Assembly (NCBI GenBank): GCA_009869945.1
Contig: WIXG01000119.1
Span: forward strand, 62,001 to 126,000
Length of the DNA: 64,000 nucleotides
DNA from: Mesaphorura yosii
Taxonomy: Eukaryota > Arthropoda > Collembola > Poduromorpha > Tullbergiidae
Direction: 5' to 3'
Below the pieces are notes generated by a model. That model was given only the letters and a program-made list of their open reading frames with translations. It was not told the origin of the DNA and searched no databases. Shown here piece after piece: positions 52,401 to 64,000 of this stretch. The first letter of the stretch is position 1, and every line of letters starts with the position of its first letter. The position numbers were made by a program, and so were the translations under genes.

Positions 52401-54353
52401 GAAAGTAACCTACTTTATTAATGGATTAATAAAACCGACTTTATGTTGCATCGTGTCATCTTACTAGCCCACAAATTCATAATGCATACGCTGCATTTGC
52501 TAGAAAGAGAGAGTTGAACACCAAGAAATTAGGCTAACATTAGTGAACCGAAACGAAAACTAAAATTATCGCACATATAAAGACATAGCGAAAGTTAAGA
52601 CGGTTATTACACCGCACTGCAGCCAACCAAATTGGAGTACGGTGCATAAATTTTTGCCTGACAGTTTGGCACTGCTTTTGTAATCATGACGCGGGTTTAT
52701 AACATGATAATAACATCTGTGGTAGGCAATGAGCTCATAAAATCTCCGCAATGACGCATTGTTAGTCTCGCTTGATTTGATTTCTGAAATATGACATGTG
52801 TTTACGAGTGCATCGTTCTCGAATCGTCGCAAAAGGTATTTTTGGCACATCTCTTTTGAAATGACTCATGCCACACCGCCCAAAGCAGTTCACCTCACGC
52901 CCAATGAACCAGATACGAATATATGCATAAACTGTCCATTTTGCAATTTTTTACGTTCCACAGGAGCCGGCTCTTTTGGACGTGTCATGCTGGTCCAAGA
53001 TTTGAACACGGAAGAATTCGGGGCGTTAAAAATACTTTCCTTATTCGATCTAATCAGATTGAAGCAAGTCGCACATGTCAAAAATGAGAAGAACATTTTG
53101 AGGAAAATCCAGCATCCCTTCATTATTTCACTGTGAGCCCGCAGACTATTTCTCCCGCATTCAAAATGGCCGACAACCCATTGCAAATGCCTGATTGTAA
53201 ATAATTTTTACGAATTCAGGAAATGGCACTACAAAGATGAATGGAACATTTACATGCTCTTCGACTACATTTCTGGCGGCGAGCTGTTTACATACTTGCG
53301 AGCTTCTGGACACTTCCTACCTGCAACAAGTGAGTTAATAGAGATATTTAGCCAAAGCGAAGATTTTAGATGGGCAGAGCAATATGAGACTGGTGTAATC
53401 ACAGGTGCATTCTACTCCGCTGAAGTTGTCTGTGCACTCGATTATCTGCACTCAAAATCCATCATTTATCGTGACCTGAAGCCAGAGAATTTGTTGCTAG
53501 ATAAAGAAGGACACATAAAACTCACCGATTTTGGATTTGCGAAAGAAATCATCAAGAAAACTTACACTATTTGCGGAACCCCACAGTATTTAGCACCGGA
53601 GAGTCTCGCTGAAAAGGGACAGACCAAAGCTGTTGATTGGTGGGCATTCGGTAAGTGAATTTTGAAATTACTTGACTACATCTTAATTATAGGGCGCTGA
53701 ATAGTCAGTTATTTTAGCCTTTCGCTTTTCCGCTGTGAAGGTGTGCTAGTGTTTGAAATGCTGTGTGGCCGGACTCCATTCCACGACGATGAGTACATGA
53801 ATAAGTACGACAAAATATTAAGTGGGATAATCGAATGGCCAACTGCACCAAGAATAGCTCCGATACCACAGGATCTAATCATACGCCTGTTAGACGTCAA
53901 TCCCACTTCGAGGCTTGGAAACCTACAGGTACATAACAATATCAGCGGAGTTCAACTTTGTGTACATATCATGAAAAGTGAATTATTCCGTTATATTTAG
54001 AACGGTGCACGAGACATTCAAGAACATTCGTGGTTTAGCTCATTTAATTGGGACGATGTGAACAATAGACGTCTGAGGGTAAGTTGGTAACTTCACTACT
54101 TCACACAACTCCCCGCGCCAAGATTTTGATTCTGTCTTATTAGAGACAAAACACGCATGACAATGACAAATCTAACCTAATTACCGGTGACAATTATAAA
54201 CAGGAGTCTTTTGACTTGTTCTTACAGCCGCCAATCATTCCAAAAGTGAGTTCTGATGGGGACACCAACAACTTCGATGTGGAAGAATACCCCGAAACAT
54301 GGAAGATGAGAAGGGTGTCCGAACCGGAGCAAGACCTCTTCTCAGATTTTTAA
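49484..54353 (+). CDS. PRKX/Pka-C3-like AGC protein kinase, copy 1
   Basis: Exons are 49484-49700, 52964-53132, 53220-53329, 53405-53650, 53741-53928, 54001-54078 and 54228-54353: 1134 nt, 377 aa, all in frame. The first 65 residues are polar and unlike the other copies. The kinase domain has the glycine loop GAGSFGRV, Lys95 in [12 protein letters not shown] with Asp189, DFG at 207-209, activation-loop Thr220 in [12 protein letters not shown] and WWAFG. The AGC tail ends LFSDF, the hydrophobic motif of the PKA catalytic family. [12 protein letters not shown] is closest to PRKX/Pka-C3 rather than PKA-C alpha. The tail has RRVS (Ser367), a PKA-type consensus at the position of the PKA Ser338 site. 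Copy 1 is more divergent than copy 2 between 270 and 300. The kinase should phosphorylate basic-site substrates, probably under cAMP/R-subunit control by family; this is inferred. Confidence 0.94.
49701..52963 (+). other. 3.3 kb first coding intron of kinase 1
   Basis: Donor G|GTATGT and acceptor CCACAG|GA rebuild the first Gly of the glycine-rich loop. Two minus-strand open frames of 126 and 129 codons (50026-50406, 51623-52012) show no recognised domain. No nested gene is supported. Confidence 0.6.
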
Positions 54354-54666
54354 GTAATTTCATGTTTCATTCAAATCAACTCATTGTTTGAACCTGCCAT
54401 GTAAGATATCGCCGCAATAACGAGTTTAATAAGGTTAAAGCTCGTACTTTTAGGAAGCTGTAAGTTAGCAAGGTAGAAGGAAGCTACTTTAAATTTTAGT
54501 CGGTGGACCTTCCGTGACTGTCTTCCAAAATGTAAACCTTTTCAATGTACATTGTCTTTATTCATGCCTATGCCATTGTTGCTGCCGTAAGGCAATATAA
54601 TTTTAAGTGAGAGTTATAGTTTAAGTAAGCACTAACATACTGTCATTCAACTTTCTTATAACCAGA

Positions 54667-54672
54667 AATAAA
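54667..54672 (+). terminator. poly(A) signal AATAAA of kinase 1
   Basis: The canonical hexamer lies about 314 nt after the kinase 1 stop codon. Confidence 0.45.
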
Positions 54673-55772
54673 TAGCTCAATTATGATATTTTTGGGAAAA
54701 CCTACGCATCGAAATTATTTTTCGCCGTGCTCTGGCGCTCTGACGTCTAACACGTTCTACTTCTTGCTCATTGTGACAAGCAGGTGCCCTGCCGAGCGGG
54801 ATTGAATCCGCCAAATGCAAATATGCGAATTTCAAGAGAAGAATGGAGTACAGTCAGGAGAGATAAATGACCTCCATTGTAAACAGTGAATTTATTAGAC
54901 AAGTTACGCCATAGCCAACAGACGAGTGTTACATCATTCCACAGTGCGATGCTATAAAAATTAAAATCGGAGCAAGCAGAGAAAGAGAAACACATGTCGC
55001 TTTTATCTTTTACATTCTCCAATTTTACGACAGCTGGAACAGGCATATTTAACTCACTCACACTTGCATGCGTAAGCTGTTTAGTCACCCAGTCAGCCTC
55101 GCTGTTAGAGCATTTAACCCTACATCTACATAACATGATTGATTGAAGCAGGAGGTTCCGTTCAGTTTGAGTTCGGAGTTGGCAAATCTGGTTGCAAATC
55201 TCGAGCCGAGAGTGACAAAGAAAGAAACTAACTGCAGAAGAGTTGTATACGACTCGAGTGAGTTGGTTATAAACTTCCTTTTCAATTTCGAGTAATGGGT
55301 TCGTATTTTTCGGTTGAATCTTTAAAATAGAAATACAAACGCGGAAGTTAAACGACAGTGGTAATAAAGTAAAGCACTGTACCGTAGCTGGGCTGTAGTG
55401 CGTGTACTCTGGACTTGCTTCCCGTGAAATATACAACCGAATCTATTCATAAATATACTTGAAAGATGAGAAAGCACAAATATCATGTTAATCGAAAAAG
55501 ATTCGGTTCCATGCAAATAAAAGTAAGAATCGACCAGACATGTAATAAATGGCACATTGTGCCAAGTGTATTACAGCGCAATGTTCACACTGACTACTGT
55601 GCTCAACTTGACAACAGTATCGCTTGCCAAACGTGAACCCAGTCGTCTGTGACCCGATGGGAAAGCATCTCTGAAGTTGTGACGCAACTAATACAAATGT
55701 TCCTTCGAATGTACTGTTGACTCAAGAACTGAAGTACGTACGTACGAATTGTCATGGAACATGTCTCGGGAT

Positions 55773-55842
55773 AATTGTCCTGAAACAATAAATTGTATTG
55801 AGACAATATTGTCTCGAAGCAATTTATTGTCTGAGAACAATT
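55773..55842. repeat. 70-bp imperfect palindrome with 16-bp perfect core
   Basis: The core GAGACAATATTGTCTC (55800-55815) is exactly self-complementary. Outside four-base unpaired spacers, arms 55773-55795 and 55820-55842 pair at 20 of 23 positions, including the fully matching ACAATAAATTG and CAATTTATTGT. The RNA or single strand would fold into a long hairpin. It could be a miniature element, a cruciform site or a non-coding RNA stem. Confidence 0.85.
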
Positions 55843-56192
55843 TGTCCTCGCAAAGCTTCAAGTATCCACCAACACCAGCAGAAGAAAATCATCGTACGAA
55901 ATCTTAAGCTCCAAAACTGAAACTAATGGAATGGTGCAATCGTCTTACTAACTCACAGTGAGCGATTTCACCATTGCTTGTGCTGCAGCCTAAAGCAAGA
56001 ATGAAAAGGGTTAACTTTGTTGACCTCCTGCGATGTTCCAAGTGAACATCGGAAGCTGAAACTTGCAGGCAAGATAGCCCATGGATAACTTTCCCAAGAT
56101 AGCTTTCCAAAGACATCATACTTACCTGGGGTCATCATGGGATCACCGGGTCCAAAATGGCGTCTGACCCGACTTTGACCCCCCTCCCCCCA

Positions 56193-56309
56193 GTTTCTCC
56201 AGGCTCCTGCAATATGCGCAAAATGTTTTTTCGGATTCTTGCAGACACTGATGCATAGTGTCAAGCAAGCTGAACTCCGGCTGCGCATATTGCAGGAGAC
56301 AGGAGAAAC
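56193..56309. repeat. inverted repeat, 28-bp arms, 61-bp loop
   Basis: Arm 56193-56220 and arm 56282-56309 are reverse complements at 26 of 28 positions; the first 17 bases of the right arm (TGCGCATATTGCAGGAG) match without error. A C-rich run (CCCCCCTCCCCCC) precedes the left arm. The form suits a foldback or MITE-like element or a transcribed hairpin. No target-site duplication was established. Confidence 0.85.
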
Positions 56310-57116
56310 AAAGTCCCAAAGTTGCCGTTTAATTTTTGCGACAATATTTTCAGTCAGAAAATCCCTATGCAACTCAATGTTATTCTGCAACTTTCAAAAA
56401 CTCCTTAATCGACTTTCGCCAGTGCCAGGTTCGAGACAGTTCGAACCATTTAAACAAACGTTGACATTGAGAAATCGTATGGCAAAATCATTGAATATGC
56501 ATCCAAAAATGCCTGTGTTGGGGTCATTTCAAATGAGTTTCCTAAATTATCAAAGTTCGAGGTAAGGCATTAGAAAACCTCTTGCCGTATATTACGCAAT
56601 GTTTTTCATGATTCACCAAAACTCAACAATTTAGGCATGGAATGGTATACTAGCTGGCAATAATGCCTTGTGCAATATTATTTCACCACCATTATAATAA
56701 TAATGCTCATTTCAAGTTTATGTGCTGCTAAAATGCACGAGCCTCTCCTTCTTATGTAGGGTGTGTACACCTGAAGATTTGCACGATCGTGTTGTGTATC
56801 ATCCCTTCATACGTGAGACACGCGAAGCGAGTGGTTGTTGACTCATACGGCGAGACTCAGATTCTCACCTGAAGAAACTCAAGAGCAAGATCGAGACGAA
56901 CTCTGTTTATTATTGTTTTGGTTGTTGATCCATCTTCAACTCAAAATGATTTTGAACGTTTCAGAGCTCAGAGTTCGTTCAATTCAGTTTTAAAGTTCCT
57001 GTGATCCGGTAAAATAAACTACGAGACGTCATTCACACTAACTACAGCCGGATTTGGCTTTTGCTGTTGATTTCGATTTTGACATTAAACTTCGGACTCA
57101 CAGACAGGAACCAGGA

Positions 57117-62222
<5,106 letters not shown>

Positions 62223-62308
62223 TGCACTCGCAGACTAGTGATAGGATTAGATTCTTGTATATAATTTATCACCAGTAGTATTCATAATTAACCAAAAAAA
62301 GTCGCGCT

Positions 62309-62314
62309 AATAAA
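62309..62314 (+). terminator. poly(A) signal AATAAA of kinase 2
   Basis: The canonical hexamer lies 87 nt after the stop codon. Confidence 0.5.
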
Positions 62315-62546
62315 TCGGTCTCGACTTAATGTAACTCTTTAGTAGTCCATCGAGTACATCCGATAAAAAATGATAGGAGCTTCAGTTAATGTTCAGGAAT
62401 GCCCAAACGGGTGCATACGGTGGGCAGTGCAACGGTGTATCGGAATGTCAAAAGGTGTGCAGAATTAGCAAAAAAAACTTGTGCTGAAGAATTTACATTC
62501 GTTGAGTATTTGTACTACTCCGATTGGGCTAAGAAGCCTGATACTA

Positions 62547-62614
62547 AAGCAGCCGAGCTTAACCAATCAGCTCCCTTGCTTAACCATTAAGCAGCCGTGC
62601 TTAACTGTTAAGCA
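62547..62614. repeat. degenerate tandem repeat with palindromic units (GCTTAAC/GTTAAGC)
   Basis: AAGCAGCCGAGCTTAAC at 62547 recurs 42 bp later with one change (62589-62605). Within it, TGCTTAACTGTTAAGCA (62598-62614) is a perfect odd palindrome and 62577-62593 is a near-perfect one. Further weak copies continue to about 62635. Confidence 0.7.
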
Positions 62615-63638
62615 GCAGTGGTTATACATTAAGCCTTAGCCTTTCGTTTTTATATGGTTATTCTCCAATCAAGGACGTTGGAATAAGCTTGGACGTTGAC
62701 TTTCGGGTTGGACTTTTTGCTTACCTTACTGCATTCTATGATCTCATAAATGCTAGCTCACACCTCACATGAATAGCTAAGTTTTAACGAAAATGCTCGT
62801 TTTTCAAGAAGTTTAGTCCACACCGTTGAGCGATTTATGCCTCTATGCGCGTTTGTGGCCGCAAAGTTCACGTCACTCCGTTATGTAATATAAACATAAA
62901 GATGTATTTGAACCTGTCAAAGGAAAAGCCAAGGCAAAAGACTCCACAAGGAGTTAAACGCTGGGAGAAGTTCAAATTCGTACTCTTGCTGAACTGAGTG
63001 ATCATGCAAAACTTAATAAGGGCGTCATAATTAAAGTCTCATCAATTGAATTGGTCCACGCTTCATTCGAACCGCCGGCCCATCAACTCCTGCATCTATA
63101 AACCCTGGAAGCTTATTTTCCGTATCATCAAAGGCGCACTAATTGCAATACGCCTTTCAAAGAAAATTATGTCAGTGCTACATGAGCTTAAATATAACCC
63201 AGTTGCGAAATCATTTTTTCGGGTCTTTTGCCAAAACAAAAACCAACGAAGCTACTTATCTTTCAAACTCCAACTAATAACTGGCTTTCACATAAAGTAT
63301 AGAGTGCAGAGCGTCTTGTTGCAGCTTTATTCACTTTTATGCAAAATCACTCCTACACACGGCGAGCACGCTTTTATTTGAGACGGTTTACCTCAGGATC
63401 ACGTCAGTCCTGCACAGAACGTCTAACAACGCAAACGTCCAAGCTAAAAACGCGTCCTGCACTTCAGCAAGTGGAACAATCACAACTTTCCGGCAAAATC
63501 GCCTTACTCCTTCCACGCCAGCCATTCAGACATTGAAGAAATTCTTCTCGGAGAAAATGTGTGTAATTTTTCTACTCGAGAACTCAACTTCCGGAATCTT
63601 GTGTAACCTGCTTTATTTCGGTTGACAGATCTTCCGCC

Positions 63639-63810
63639 ATGAGACAAACAATTGCCGAGCCAGTCACTCTAAATTGTCTGGAAGAGGAGCTCAAACCGCA
63701 CAACGACGATGATGAACACAACAAAGAGAACATCACGAGCATGCGGAGGTTAAGCATCAAATCATGTCCTCCACAGTCTCTGGATGAATTGGAAATTACA
63801 AAGACAATCG
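63639..63810 (+). CDS. PRKX/Pka-C3-like kinase copy 3, first coding exon only (cut by window end)
   Basis: An ATG at 63639 opens 57 codons to the donor G|GTAAGC at 63811. The exon ends SLDELEITKTIG, matching DLEVIKTIG of copy 1 and DLEIIKTVG of copy 2. It stops in the same phase within the first Gly of the nucleotide loop, so the kinase domain should follow beyond 64000 after a long intron. The N-terminal segment is acidic (DDDEHNKEN), then has MRRLSIKS, a PKA-type RRxS consensus. The rest of the gene is outside the window, so activity cannot be judged. Confidence 0.88.
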
Positions 63811-64000
63811 GTAAGCCAAGCCGTCTTTCAACAATCACTGTAGAAGCCTTAGTATTCGGTGCATCCAATGATCGAGTGCAATGGCAAAATTTCGGTAGAA
63901 ATGAGTCACATTCTGAAATTATGATTCATAACTCATGCAAAATGGTGACACACTTTCGAAACTTCAGTGTTAGTAATTCATAGTGCATTTTCAAATTCAT

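Larger units (their letters stand above)
54354..57116. other. spacer between kinases 1 and 2 with hairpin-forming repeats
   Basis: Begins with the kinase 1 3' UTR. It then contains a 222-codon minus-strand frame without an ATG for its first 100 codons (54768-55436), a tRNA B-box-like motif near 54800, a 70-bp imperfect palindrome at 55773-55842, and a 28-bp-arm inverted repeat at 56193-56309. U1-snRNA-like motifs occur near 56019 and 56118. The end is the upstream region of kinase 2. Confidence 0.5.
62223..63638. other. spacer between kinases 2 and 3
   Basis: Holds the kinase 2 3' UTR, a small palindromic tandem repeat at 62547-62614 and the upstream region of kinase 3. An acceptor-like GTTGACAG just upstream of the kinase 3 ATG (about 63629) suggests a spliced leader exon somewhere in this stretch, not identified. 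Confidence 0.5.

Noticed and set aside
53330..53404. Reading the kinase 1 frame straight through as one exon 53254-53658
   Set aside because: Alignment with kinase 2 and PRKX shows the 25 residues are absent; GTGAGT and ACAG sites bound an intron at the same place as in kinase 2.
54783..54812. Possible tRNA gene from a B-box-like motif
   Set aside because: No A box, no acceptor stem and no cloverleaf can be drawn around it; at most a SINE remnant.

Overview
The window looks like arthropod nuclear DNA. The genes are intron-rich, mostly with short GT-AG introns of about 60-110 bp plus a few of several kb. There is a tandem group of insect-type gustatory receptors with the C-terminal TYxVVLxQF-like signature, a Schip1 gene, and PRKX/Pka-C3-type kinases. 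A springtail or related hexapod would fit, because a horizontally acquired fungal/bacterial-type polyhydroxybutyrate depolymerase is present, but that assignment is inference. All exon boundaries below come from reading GT..AG sites, frame continuity and remembered family alignments; no transcript or database evidence was available.

Layout: (1) 2.0-18.9 kb, plus strand: an eight-exon, 1497-codon STELLO/DUF288-like type II membrane glycosyltransferase homologue with a 9.6 kb first intron and a long Ser/Thr/Glu-rich insertion. (2) 20.3-21.6 kb, minus strand: gamma-glutamyl hydrolase with an N-terminal membrane anchor, tail-to-tail with gene 1. (3) 22.8-24.2 kb, plus strand: a seven-exon secreted PHB depolymerase, head-to-head with gene 2. 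(4) 24.5-30.0 kb, plus strand: three tandem gustatory receptor genes; the middle one carries an in-frame stop and looks like a pseudogene. (5) 30.0-38.4 kb: no recognisable gene. (6) 38.4-44.7 kb, plus strand: a possible 47-aa membrane microprotein ORF, then Schip1 with at least two, probably three, alternative first coding exons that all feed one acceptor in phase 0. (7) 44.7-49.0 kb: no firm gene. (8) 49.1-64.0 kb, plus strand: three tandem PRKX/Pka-C3-like cAMP-dependent-type kinases. Two are complete, with matching exon structure; the third is cut by the window end after its first coding exon.

The genes do not form one pathway. The points of most interest are the intron-containing PHB depolymerase with a complete predicted triad, the animal STELLO homologue lacking the acidic metal-binding-type motif, the kinase expansion (shared Glu-to-Gln change in the P+1 region, RRxS sites in the tails, one intron difference), and the hairpin-rich spacer between kinases 1 and 2.
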